This document shows positions 45,647 through 58,020 of a DNA stretch of 64,000 nt, in pieces. The first letter of the stretch is position 1. The number at the start of each line of letters is the position of its first letter. Where the stretch lies: positions 103,894-167,893 of the forward strand of contig QKYT01000137.1 in NCBI GenBank assembly GCA_003550305.1, written 5' to 3'. Both the position numbers and the translations under genes were made by a program. The DNA is from Glomus cerebriforme (lineage: Eukaryota; Glomeromycota; Glomeromycetes; Glomerales; Glomeraceae). The notes beneath the pieces were generated by a model. It was not told where the DNA came from, searched no databases, and saw nothing but the letters and a program-made list of their open reading frames with translations.

Positions 45647-48600
45647 TTATTCTTCTTCTTCATCCTCTTCATAATTATTTAACCTTTTATTTCTTTGTTT
45701 AAGCTATATAATAGATATAAAATAATCAATATTAATTATATTGAGAATGTATTAAAAATATTGAATAAACTTACTGCATCAGCAATGCTCATCTGTCCAC
45801 TTTGTCGCGGTGGTGCTGGTGGCTAAATAATAGTAAACAAATATATATAAAAAAAATATATAAATATATTAAATCTGAACAAAAATATAACATATCAAAT
45901 AACATAACAATTTCGGGAATTTAAATAACACACCTTTGATCCTGAAGTTCCTGGCCTTGGAGGAGCAGGAGGTTTATCTCCGGTTGAAGGTCTAGGTGGG
46001 ATTATTGGTTTAGATACTACCGGTGGCGGAGCTTTCTTAGCTATATGATAATTTATAAATGATAAGCTTATTATTAATTCAATAATAAAAGTTAATTCGC
46101 GAAAACGAAATTTATATACCAAGTCCTGTTGTTTTTCTCGATGGGACAACTGGGTGATTGTTTTCAGTATCTTCAGTAGAATTTGCCGTTTCAGAAGCCT
46201 AAAGTTTAATAAAGTTGTTAATTGCAATTTTCTTTATATTAAAGATATATTAAATGAAAATAATAATAATAATAATAATTTTACCCTAGCAGCAGCCTTT
46301 TTAGCTTCAAGAGCAGCCATCCATGGAAGTACACCACTTGCACTATTAACAGGTGCTAAACCCGGATATACGGGTACAGGAGCTGAAGAATTTGAATTAC
46401 CTCCATTATAACTATTGCTTGTAGTTACATTAGAAGAACTAAACCGAGATTTTTTTGCAGGTTCTTTAACTACTTCTTCCTCTTCGGCTGCAACTTCTTG
46501 TGGAGTTTCTTTTTTCTTTACTTGAGGGGCAGCAGGTGGAGGTTTACGTCTAGCAGGTAATACGGGATTTGGTTTTGGAGCTACTTTAACTTCTTCTAAG
46601 TAATTACTTGGTACCCAACCTTCTTTACCATCTTTTTTAGCTAACCACCAACCATTATCATCTTTTTCAAGAATTTCTAAAATATCACCAGATTTAAATG
46701 CTAATTCTCCCACATCTTCTGTCACAAAATCATAAACACCTTTAAAAGTTGGATTTGTTGGTGGTGGTGGTGGTGGCGAAGGTGGTTTTTGTGGTGCAGA
46801 TGGAGGAGGAGGTGGTGGTGGTGGAGCACCTTTACCACCAATATTAGACATTCTTTTAGTATTTTTAGTATTTGAAGGAGCAGCTGGTGATGATTCTTTT
46901 GTAATAGGTTTTGAGATCGGTTTTTTTGATTTAGTGGAAGGACCACCAGATTTTAATAATTTGCCAGAAGTTATAGGTCTTGGAGGTGGATCGTTTCTTG
47001 GACAAGGAGGATCCGATAAACTATCTGCAGGTTCACCAGTAGGTACATTAACAGTATGACTTTTATATACATCATTCTTTTTAATACTTTCATCTTTAGC
47101 AAATTTGATTGTAGCAGTTTTGTTTAATTTTCTACAATATTCTATCTGTGTTGCAATTTTAACTTGTACTCTTGATCCCGTTCTTTGTAATAAATGAACA
47201 AGAAATTCTGTTTTGAAATAACATGAAAATATTGGATCACCCAATTCTTTAGTTGGATTATTAATGTGAAGTATTACCCAATCATCTCTTAAACTTGATA
47301 AGCTAACTCCATTTATTGAATTTAATGGAATATTTCTTTCAACATTCATTGTTAAAAGTTTCTTTTCAATTGTTGATATAATGATATATATTGCTTTATC
47401 AGTCTAAATCAAAAATATAAAATTAGTTTTTATTAAAATAAAAGGAAGAAAAAGATTTTCAAAAATTATACCAAAATTAAATATCTAGGACTTGGTTTAC
47501 TTGATCTTCCAAGACGAGCAACAAGTAATTGAATCTTGCTACTAAATGCTGCAGGTTCATTAGCTAATAACAAAAAAAAATAAAATAAAATAATTTGGTT
47601 TATTTCCAAAGAAAAAAAATTTGAAGTTCTTTTGTTTATTTAGGAAGATTTACTCACCTCCAAGATTGCAAACATTTCTTAATTCTTCACCACTTTCATC
47701 ATTAACATATAAATAATCTCCCATAAATTTTCTCATGCTTAATAAACTCATCCTCCTTCTTTCTTTACGTTGTCCCAATATTTGATGTCCATAATCTCTT
47801 AATTGTACATACATTATTTGATCTTTATTCTTATTCCAACATCTTTGTATACGTCTTGCACATTCATTCTTGTATCTTAAATAATTTCTATATGCTCGTT
47901 GAATCCTCATTGCCATATTATGCCAATATCTATCACGTAAATGTTCAAGTGCCCAAATCTTAATGAATATTAATGAAACATTAGTTTGAGTAGTATAAAA
48001 CTTTAAACATAACAAAAATAACGAATATATTTTTTTAATGTTTACCGTTTCTGGATGTCTAATAAATGCTTTTGTAACACCCATTTGCCATTCTTCAGTA
48101 GGAATACCGCAGTCTTTTAAAATTCTTTCCGTACCAGATTTTTGATCACCTTGCCAAATATAATCTCCAGCATAAGAAGTTTTTCTCGATAATAAATAAA
48201 ATCTAAAAATAAATATAAATTATTAAAATACAATTAAATAATAATAAAAAAAAAATAATAATAATACTTTTATCCTTACCTTTCTAAAAATTTTTCAAAT
48301 GTTTGCCTATAAGCAAAACCAGCTCTACGTACTCTGATATTTTCATTTAATCCAAGATATTTAATTTGATGTAAAACCATTTTTGTATCATATTCTGATG
48401 GACTCTTATTTTGATTTGGTTTTATAGTACGTATATAAGAAGGATGTGCTTGCATTAAATTTTTAACTAAATCATTAGCTGATAACTAGACAAAAAAAAA
48501 AAAAAATTTTTATTTAAAGAAAAAATTTCAATTTTAGCAATAGATCCAAAATCTTACATACCTTAATTTTATCACTTGCAGTTGGAGGTCTCTTTTTTGA

Positions 48601-51312
48601 ATCCCTATCCACGCGATTAGGAAATAATACACCCAAAAATTTGTTTCCACTTGAAGCAATTAACTCCAATAAATCTTTCACCAACTGATCTTTATTCTTA
48701 TCAGTCATACCGGGTATATTATATAATACTTCACCAGCATAATGTTTAACTAAAAATTTACTACCTCTACTTTCAAAATGAGGGTTTGAACTTAAAAATC
48801 CCAATCTTTGAATAAAACTATTATCAGCAGCATCAGAGTCAGCATGAGCAGTAGCACAAGCATCATTCATAGCAGCAAATATACCTGGAGGACGTTTTTC
48901 TTCTATTAAATCACATACTATTTTATTATTAAAAAATTCTATTGGTGTCCATTTGATTTTTTCTTTAACATATTCTTCTTGTTCAGCTTTTAATGTTAAT
49001 TCAATAAATATTTGTTGTAATTTTTCATTAACATAATTAATACATAATTGTTCAAATGAATTTTCTTCAAAAATTTCAAATCCGTAAATATCCAACACTC
49101 CAATTACATAGGATGATTTTGATCGTGAACGTAATGCTTGATTTATACGTTCAACTATCCACTCAAATAGATTATTATATATCGCTTTTGCTAATGCATC
49201 TCTTACGGCTGATGCCTACATCATATTAAAAAAAAAAGAATTTTTTAATAAATATGGTCGAAAAGATCATAAAAAAAAAAAAAAATTTTTTTTTAATACC
49301 TGAACAGGATTAAGAGGAACTTCATATACAGAACCACGACGACCTCCGCGTGTTGTTTCAATTATTCGACTTGTTAAAACCTAATATATTTGCGTAATAA
49401 TTAGAAAAAAAGAAAAAAAGATTGGTTTTTTTCCAAAAAGAATTATAATGTAAAAAAAAAAAATATACCTTATTTAATTCAGCTGGTTCAACCTCCATTA
49501 TATAAGAAATGAAATTTGTAACTATAATATATAAAATAAATTAGTTCATATCCAACAATAAGAAATCTTTTGAAATTGTTTAAATCTACCATTTTCATCA
49601 CTGATAACAGAATTTCCATCATCTCCCTCTTCGAATATTACATTTCCTAACCATAATACTATTGCCAACATCCTAAAAATATCATCTTGTTCATGTTTTT
49701 GAAGACCAATAATTTCCATTGATTTCTATAATTTTTAAACATAAGTTAAATTATGAGTTGCAATAATACAATGGTATTTGTAAATTATTACCAAAGTCTC
49801 TTCATAATCTTCCGTATCATCAATACCATCAACATCCAAACATTCACTTTTACTAGTATATAAATAAGACTCAGGACCTTGAATACCAAATTGTTCTATA
49901 AAATAATTTTATTAGAAAATGTCTTTTATTAAGCAAAAATCGGCATGTCAAAAAAAGGTACCTTGATATTCAGAAGAAGCAGCTTTAGTGAATTGATAAA
50001 ATATATGGAAATTACGTTCATTCTCAATTTGTCCAACAACACGTCCCTAATTAAATCAATGTTAATATTTGTTTTTTTTTCAAAATCCAATTTAATCAAT
50101 TTATCTTTTACCTTTTCTAACAAATAATTTGTAATAACAGCTCCAACAGGTTCTCCATTAGTATTAAACTGAATTTCTAAATATTTTCCCTGAAAAATTT
50201 ATAACTTTTAATTAATTAAAATTTTATTAATTTCAAAATGAAAATTTAATAGCTTACATGACGACTTGAATTATTATTCCTAAGTGTTTTGGCACAACCA
50301 AAACTTTCCAATAAAGGATTAGTAGCTAAAACCATATCTTTAATTTCCCTAATTGAAGAGGTTGCTCCACCACTTACTGTTGCAATATATTGCATAATCT
50401 ATAATAAATTTAAAATTAATTAAATATTTTAATGCAAAAATAAATATAATATGATTAAAAATAAATTATATACCCTCTTAGCAGCCTCTGAATTTATTTA
50501 TTTTTAAAATAAATAATAATAATAATTAATAAATACACTTTCATTCAAATTTTATAAATACTAACCAGTCTTTCCAGCACCAGATTCACCACTAAAAATT
50601 ATAATAAATTATTAATATAATAAAATAATGTCTAAATCATAAACTCTTTATATAATAAGCATAAAATACCTAATAATAATACACTGATTTTCTTTATAAC
50701 TATTCATATTATAATAGGCCGATTCAGCAACAGCATAAACATGTGGTGGCATCTACATATTAAAAAAAAAATCTTTTAGTGAATAAATCCTTTTTCAAAC
50801 CATAAATAACTTTATTATATTACCTCCAATCTATTTTTACCAGTATAACTACGCAAGATATCATCTGTATATATGCCCAAATCTCTAAATGGATTTACAC
50901 TGATCAATACATGTCCAATATATGTCTAATTAAATAAAAATGTTAGTAAAATTTTGTCCATTATTATCTGATCTAAAAATCCACTTTAATCCCAACCAGA
51001 ATGTATTTATACAAAGCTAACCATTTCCGGAAACTAAATATTCTTAGTTACATACATATATTTCGGCATTTTCAAATCTTTTCTTTAAATTTTCGTTAAT
51101 AGCTTCATTATTAACTTTACTCAACATAGTCATATCAGATATTCCAACTTGTTTTTTCTTGAAACCTTCTTTCCAATCTGCTTTTTCGAATTTTCGTTCC
51201 TTTGCTGTTGTTTTTTTTGGCGGCTTAAAAATACAAACAAGTAATATATTAGAACTTTTTCTTCAAAACAAGGCCTAATTTTTTAAAAAAGATCACTAGG
51301 ATCATTTACCAT
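45647..51312 (-). CDS. Class I unconventional myosin
   Basis: About seventeen exons, near 1,230 residues. Fungal myosin-I drives actin patch movement and endocytosis at the cell cortex. Exon 1 seems to carry only the ATG (51310-51312) before a GTAAAT donor; exon 2 begins [20 protein letters not shown]. The motor follows: [40 protein letters not shown], the P-loop [19 protein letters not shown], switch-I region [11 protein letters not shown], the TEDS-site loop [16 protein letters not shown] with Ser, switch-[19 protein letters not shown]. Then two IQ-like repeats ([29 protein letters not shown]), the TH1 membrane-binding domain, a Pro-rich stretch, an SH3 domain ([40 protein letters not shown]), a second Pro-rich part and the Arp2/3-binding end [20 protein letters not shown] text with acidic EEDEEEE. 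The usual final Trp is missing. Stop TAA 45647-45649. Confidence 0.94.
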
Positions 51313-51470
51313 GTTTAATGACTTGTTTATTGAAAAATTTTTAAAAAAATTACTATTTCGATTAAAAAGATTCGAACGAAATAAAAAAAATCCATTGAAC
51401 CTCCTTTTGATAAACGTATCACAAAACCGGTTTGATCGGTCGTAAGCACGTGATTTAACAATCTTAATCC

Positions 51471-51800
51471 CGTACGACTTGCTTTCTTGACCCGCATGCA
51501 GATCGTTTCATCCTTTGATATTTTCTTAGCATCTTGGGGGGGATTAGTATAGAGCCCGGATGTCCCATTGGGCGGGTTTCATTTTTTATGAAAAGTATTG
51601 CGCCGATGTACATGTCCCATTGGGCGAGTTTCATTTTTATGAAAAGTATTGCGCCGATGTACACTTGTACTAGCATCTCTGTCTTGCATAAAAATAAAAC
51701 TTTCTTGACTCGCATATATTGTATATATATGGGAGGCAAATATTACCTTCTTGACCCTGTACGACTTAATTTCTTGACTCGCATATATGTTAATTTAATA
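51471..51800. repeat. 52-bp tandem duplication flanked by a dispersed short repeat
   Basis: TGTCCCATTGGGCGRGTTTC and what follows occurs at 51561-51612 and again at 51613-51663, nearly identical apart from one substitution and one T. Around it, GTACGACTT...TTCTTGACYCGCAT is found at about 51472-51500, 51710-51725 (partial) and 51759-51790. Confidence 0.65.
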
Positions 51801-51902
51801 TACACCAGGAGGTAATTTTTACAAGATAGTAGCATTATAATATAACCATATAACCGACGTGTGATGTCTCGACTTTTCATGAGTCATTAGTAATTTAGTA
51901 TC

Positions 51903-52116
51903 TAGTCAACCCTCTATAATTGGGACTTTCATAATAATGTATGTGCATTTATTGAAGTAAAAATGATAACCCTGGGACTTTCATAATAATGTATTTAGAG
52001 AGGATGTGTAAAAATGATTAGAGATTATATAAGTTTGGGAAGTTGGGGGTGCATTTAGGGAAGGTATACTGTACTGTATATGAATATATAAGGGTGCAAT
52101 TATGAAGGTCTGACTA
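51903..52116. mobile_element. MITE-like element with Tigger/pogo-type TIRs
   Basis: The left end TAGTCAACCCTCTATAATTG and the reverse complement of the right end (TAGTCAGACCTTCATAATTG) match over most of about 24 bases, both bordered by TA. The CCCTCTATAATTGGGAC-type end is the kind seen in pogo/Tigger elements. The interior (about 215 bp) is non-coding and contains a direct repeat TGGGACTTTCATAATAATGT at about 51921 and 51983. Likely a non-autonomous element with a TA target duplication. Confidence 0.6.
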
Positions 52117-55100
52117 TAACATGATTTTGGATTCGATATCAGTATTTATTAGGACCAAAACTACCCATATTAGGGTTTAAAAGTTGCTATTAGTTTATGT
52201 CAATGAACCATTTTTATTTTGAATTATATAAGTCATATTCATTTCTAGATCAGATTGTTCAGATTAGAAAATAATAATCAAATAATAATATTTACAATTG
52301 TTAGTTTTTTTACAGCAAAGTAGCTGAATCTAGACAATAAAAATAATTGGTTCATTTTGTTTGTTACGTCAATTTTATCAAAATCGATCCGAAGTGAACA
52401 CCAATTTTTATAGATCGGTTTTTGATAGTTCCCTGATCATTTCAACAACCAATCATTTAAGGGATCAATCCGGTTCGATCTAGAAATGAACAGGGTTATA
52501 GGTAAACTAGGTAAAACTGTACTGTACGAAAGTAATTGAACCAATCATACCTATTGTAAATTGTGTACAATGAAATATGATTTGCTGCAACCAATTTCGT
52601 AACAGTACAATTTTATCTATCTAATAAAATACTGGCTAGTTTATCTATCTAAAGATTTAACAAAAAAAAAAAAAAAGACCATGTGAAGTAAATACCACCA
52701 TCAAAAATTTAGATTGACTTAATCTGATAAGACTGAAAATTAACATAAGTTTGATAGTAAATTGAAACTACCATGATATCATGATTTATCAGTCATGTGA
52801 TTTTGTAAAAAAAATTCATTGTTCAAAAAATTATTTGTATATACAGTAGTACATGCATAACATTGATCAATTTATAGATTCATAGATTTCCAAAGCGCCT
52901 TACAATCTGATTGGTTGATTTCAATCATTTTTAAATTTTCGAAAAAGATTGTTTAACAAAATATAAATCTCAAAATTTTATTTTTAAACAAGATAATTTT
53001 TGATAAAAGATAAAAATAGAATAATAAAAAAATGATGCAAAAGATTTTAGTGATTAATTTACTAGAATTGGGTGAACCATAACATGCAATTAATTACATT
53101 GAAATGGGCGGAATACTTTTTTTCTAAATGGAACACACTTTTTTAAACATCATAAAAACAATTAAAACATGTATTATTATTTTTAAGATTTTGAATTGAA
53201 AAATTTTATAGAGTAGTACGATTATTTACAATAATATTAAAGTGTAAACAGACCACAATTCTAAGTAAAATAATTGTTTAATATTAAACTTTAATTGTTA
53301 ATTTACTTGTGATTTTTGTTTGCATAATGTTTAAGTGTTCTCGACTGGAACATTTTATTGGCTCATAGTATGTTATATAGGTGTCACAATCTGGTTGTCA
53401 AATTGTTTGGGATCGAAAACGGTAATAAATTTTAAATTTAAATAATTTTAACATTTTAAATATTAACTTTTATAAAAAAACTGAGAAATCATGTAAATAA
53501 CCTTAATATAAAAGGATATATTATAATTAGGAAATCATAACTTTGAACTCTTTTACTTTAAAAAAAATTATCAAAGAAAATCTAAAGAAAGTTTAAAAAA
53601 CAATTCAACTTTTAAAAGGTTAACGAGTAAAAAAAAAACCCCCCCAACCGATACCCATTGAAATAACAAAATTGTTGGTTTACCGAATTCTAAGTTTCAA
53701 AGTACCAGGAATCCCAAGTTGAAAATTTGAAATTCATTGTTTATTCGTTCAATTAAATTTTAATAAAGTACAAATAAACAAAATTATCATATATTAAATT
53801 ATTAAAACAAAGAGGAAAAAACAAAAAAAAAAAAAAAATCGTAAAGTAAATACACCCAGGGCCATGTTAATAAAAATACGGTTACACAGTTACCCTTAAA
53901 ATTTGGGACGTTTAAACCAACGAAATTTTGCAGTTCATCTCATATTTGTGCTTTGTTTTGTAACTTTTATTTTTTTATATTATAACATTTTATGACCTTT
54001 TTTAGAGTTTTAATAAAAGATAAATGGCATTCATGCAGAGTAATTAATAATCGGGGATAAAAATTTTTTTTAACTTTGCATATACTATTATGAGCCTTTT
54101 TTTTTTTTTTTTGTATTATATAATAAATTTGATAATTATTTGTACATTTTTTTTTAAAGACCATAACAATTATAGAATATTTTTACTTCTTATACATACA
54201 ATAGTTAAGTACTTTCAATTTAAAATTTAATTGGGACACAACAACATTATACTTGCATTCAAATTAATCGGCTTAATTTCAGTAGCCAATAAAATTAGAT
54301 TAAAAAAAATAAAAAAAATGCGGGCTCAGTTTGTTTATTTTTTTTATAGCCAATCGAAAAATTATTTAATATTTTTTTTTTTATTAATGCAAGTGAATAA
54401 AATTTGTGTTATATAACTATCAGCCAAAACATATATATATATACATATTCAATATAAAAAAAGTATAAAATCCCATCATATGATGGCGTTTGTTCAACTG
54501 ATACAAACAAGACCTGATGAAATTCACATTGCATGTATCAAGTCCCTGTTTAAGTTTTTCAATTGAATTATTTTTACGATGATAATACGTGTATTAATCT
54601 TAATCAAGGATGGAATCGTCCCCGAATTACTTTATATATATAAATTTAGAGATACGTGATTAGTTTATATATTTTTGAATTCATTGAATACAGTTAGTTT
54701 AATGCAGTATATCTTTTTTTAAGGGAGGATTGATATTCTTATTAAAGTTGACTATTCACATTTACACACTATTTTTTTTTTTTATAATTATGTGCTTATA
54801 AAATGATACGAAAGTCACGATCGATCGGTAGGTTTGTCAATCGATAGACTGAATTTTCATTTTTTTTTTTTATAATTATTTATCCGAATCTTTAAGATTT
54901 TTTTATTTTTTATTTTTTTTGACATATGTGAAATTATTATTTTGTCAAACAAGTCGCAAAAGTATTTAATTAATAAAACTTTAGATTAGCCCATATGCAA
55001 GGGTGAGCAAAATAATATTTTTAGTTGAGTATATATAACTTGTATACCATACATTTACAATATATGGTATAATGGCGAATAAATAATGTTAATTAATGTT

Positions 55101-55510
55101 TTTACTTTTTTTTTTTTTTAAAAAAAACTTTAACACGAAAAAAATTTTTAAACAACAAATATTTTGTTCATAAAAATTATAAAGATTAAACCTATCTTAA
55201 ATAAAATAAACAGTAGCGAATAGATTTTGAATAATAATAAAAAAAAAAAGAGTCCATAGGTTCTTAAAACTGCGGATTATAAACTACTATTAATTTATTA
55301 TGCATTACGAAGACATCAAAAACCCTATTGCAAAAAATGGTTAAATTCTGGAAAACAAAGAAAAGATATGCAATCCATAAATATATTATAACCAATCACG
55401 AAATATAGTTCCAAATCTAAATAATAAATAAATAAATAAAAGATAAATCTACCCAGAAATGGATTGTAACAAAGAAGTCTAACGCGCTCTATATAAAAAA
55501 AAAAAAAAGT

Positions 55511-55625
55511 ATGCCCAGAAAATTTTACTTAAAATGTACTATGTACAAATTTATATCATAAAAAGGCTCGTGTATAAAAAGAATGCCCAGAAAATTTTTT
55601 ACTTTGTACAAATTTTATACACAAA
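55511..55625. repeat. Imperfect tandem duplication
   Basis: ATGCCCAGAAAATTTTACTT...GTACAAATTTATAT is followed by a second copy ATGCCCAGAAAATTTTTTACTTTGTACAAATTTTATAC about 70 bases later. No coding function. Confidence 0.55.
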
Positions 55626-55706
55626 AAACAACCCCTATTTTTACTATTTTTATTTATACTGTATATTGATATTATATATATATATATACTTCTTTTTTCT
55701 TTTTTT

Positions 55707-55741
55707 NNNNNNNNNNNNNNNNNNNNNNNNNNNNNNNNNNN
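55707..55741. other. Assembly gap (run of N)
   Basis: A run of 35 N bases inside a poly-T/poly-A junction just before the methyltransferase start codon. The true length and sequence of this promoter-proximal part are unknown. Confidence 0.95.
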
Positions 55742-55750
55742 AAAAAAAAA

Positions 55751-56833
55751 ATGTCAGAAACAACACCAACTCGAAGAGGGAGTTATGATATAGAAGAAGA
55801 AGAAGATTTATCATTTTTGGAAAAATTTCGATATATAAACGGCCGTAGATTTCATAATGAAGAAAGTACAGTAAATTATTATGTTCCAAATGATTCAGAA
55901 GAATCAAATAGAGTAAATTTACAACATTATTTATTACGTTATGTTTGGAAAGGAAATTATTCTTCTCCTATTACAAAATTATTATCAGAAAGAAATACAA
56001 GTGTACTTGATATTGGTTGTAATTCTGGAATATGGGTTTTAGATATGGCTCAAAAATTCCCTCAATCTTCTTTTATTGGAATTGAAATTTCTCCAATGTA
56101 TCCTCCTTCAAGTAAAACCCCTTTAAATGCTATATTTTTACAACATAATATTTTAGAAGGTTTACCTTGGCCTTCAAATACTTTTGATTTTGTTAATAAA
56201 CGATTTTTATCTTTATCTTTTACTCCTAAAGATACAACTTCTATGTTTAATGAAATTACAAGGGTCACTAAAATTAATGGTTGGATTGAAATAATGAATT
56301 ATGGAAATTCAATGAAAAATAGTGGTAAAATTACAAAAAAATTAATGGATGCATGTAAGTCTTTTATTATTATTATTCTTCTTTTTTTTTAAAAAAATTA
56401 AAAAAAAAATTTTTAATATTTTAAATTAGTGATAGAATTTCATGAATCGAAAAATATTTCCGTATCAAATCAAAATAAAATTATAAAAATGTTAGAACAA
56501 ACTGGTAATATTACAAATATTCAATATGAAGAAAAATATACTCCCGTAGGTAAATGGTCTGGACAAATTGGTGAACTTGTAAGTTCTTTTTTTTCTCTCT
56601 CTCTCTCTCCCCCCCTCTTTCTTTTACTAACAAATAATAAAAATATATTTTCTTAGATGTTTTCAACTTTTTTGTGCGCATTTAATTCATATAAATTATT
56701 TTTGGCGCCATTTATGAATATCACTATTGAACAATTTGAAGTTTTATTAAGTAAAATTGAAAAAGAATGTAATGATCATCAAAGTTACATACATACTTAT
56801 CGTATTTATGGACAAAAATCTTGTGATATTTAA
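55751..56833 (+). CDS. SAM-dependent methyltransferase
   Basis: Three exons (55751-56354, 56430-56578, 56657-56833; both joins keep frame) encode about 310 residues of a class I Rossmann-fold methyltransferase. The acidic N-terminus (DIEEEEDLSFLEKFRYINGR) leads to NYYVPNDSEESNRVNLQHYL. SAM motif I is SVLDIGCNSGIWVLDMAQKF with G-x-x-x-G; motif II FIGIEISPMYPP; then QHNILEGLPWPSNTFDFVNK and the motif SLSFTPKDTTSMFNEITRV. The last exon ends IYGQKSCDI at TAA 56831-56833. The same architecture belongs to a large lineage-specific methyltransferase family of Rhizophagus; the substrate is unknown. Its start lies 10 bases after the assembly gap. Confidence 0.85.
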
Positions 56834-57166
56834 ATTTTTTTTTATCAAAATAAACAAACCATAATATAATATTATTGATGAGCAGAATTTTTTGAATTTT
56901 ATAGATTGGGTCTCACAGTGTGTCAATTAAAAAAAGTTGTACCCATTTAAACGTATCGCAAAACTAATATGAATGAGACCTTACTGAAAAATTTTCAAAT
57001 GTGAATGGACTTTGGTAGATGGTATTCTATCACGCTCTTCTGTTTCATCTTCTTTCACTTAACTATTTATTTGTAACACCAAAATTCTATCTGCTTTCAG
57101 TCACTTTTAAAATTAAGATTTATGTACTGTATGCGGCATAATAAATTTAATATTAATAATTCTTTT

Positions 57167-57222
57167 TTATATATATATATACAGTATATATATTATTATT
57201 ATTATTATTATTATTATCAAAT
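57167..57222. repeat. (TA)n and (ATT)n microsatellite
   Basis: A (TA)n run with one ACAGT interruption passes into about nine ATT units at 57190-57218. Confidence 0.85.
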
Positions 57223-57900
57223 CAAATAAAAGACACATGCGTCAGGGTCTTTTTTAAAAAAAAAAGGGTTTGCGAGACCTTATGTAAATTTGTTGATAGA
57301 TCAACATTATAAATTTTTCTTTCATTAGTGCATCTTTTATCAATGAAATCAAATTTTCCCTAAATTTTGTTCAAATGTGTTTTCTATTGAAGCAACTCAA
57401 CAACAACAACAATGAAAGTTAAATATTTATGGAACTAACTCAAAGCTTTCAAACCTATGGTCTATTCAACGAATATTTTTTTTTTTCACTATCCATTTTT
57501 AGATTAATGTTTCAAGTGATTGATCTGTGAGATCTACATATCGCATATTTATTAGATGGGGGTCCGTTAATAAACTTATTATTTAGTTAGACTGTTAAGA
57601 TGAAACGATATTTTTTTTTTTAAGATGGTTAAATTATATCACTATATCAGTCAAATATTAAAAATTATGAATTTAAAATTAAAAATATTATATTAAATAA
57701 TAAGCTTTTAACGATGTCTATCATTTATAAAAGTTATAAAGTATAATTACTATTTATACTATAGTATACTTATGATCACCATGATCTTGAGTTATGATGT
57801 CCGATATTTTACGATCAACGACAAAAAATAACCACTAGGATCAATATCCTGAGTTTCTGTCCAATAATAACACATATATCTACTAATTCATATTTGACAT

Positions 57901-58020
57901 GAAAATAATACAGTAATATATATATTAATTATTTGATAGGGATGTTAGAATACCACCGAACTGCAAAGCAGTTCGGATGATATTTTAACATCCCTATCAA
58001 ATAAAACTGTATTATTTTGC
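57901..58020. mobile_element. Foldback inverted-repeat element (MITE-like)
   Basis: A near-perfect palindrome. The centre has 9-bp arms CCGAACTGC and GCAGTTCGG around AAA (57956-57976). Outside these, TATTTGATAGGGATGTTA on the left pairs with TAACATCCCTATCAAATA on the right. Farther out GAAAATAATACAGT pairs with ACTGTATTATTTTGC after an extra AT-rich block on the left. No coding. It could fold as a long hairpin if transcribed. Confidence 0.7.

Larger units (their letters stand above)
51313..55750. other. 4.4-kb gene-free repeat-rich region
   Basis: Upstream of the myosin gene. It holds CACGTG at 51447-51452 (about 135 bp before the myosin ATG), a 52-bp tandem duplication, scattered TTCTTGACYCGCATATA repeats, a TIR element, an imperfect tandem repeat at 55511-55625 and an assembly gap. 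I see no exon with splice signals or recognisable protein, and no tRNA. Confidence 0.5.

Noticed and set aside
51464..51815. Frames of 91 and 93 codons on both strands over the 52-bp duplication
   Set aside because: The repeated peptide only reflects the DNA duplication; no family is recognisable.
52440..52500. Possible tRNA B-box (GGTTCGATC)
   Set aside because: Flanks do not form a T-stem and no A-box lies at the right distance.
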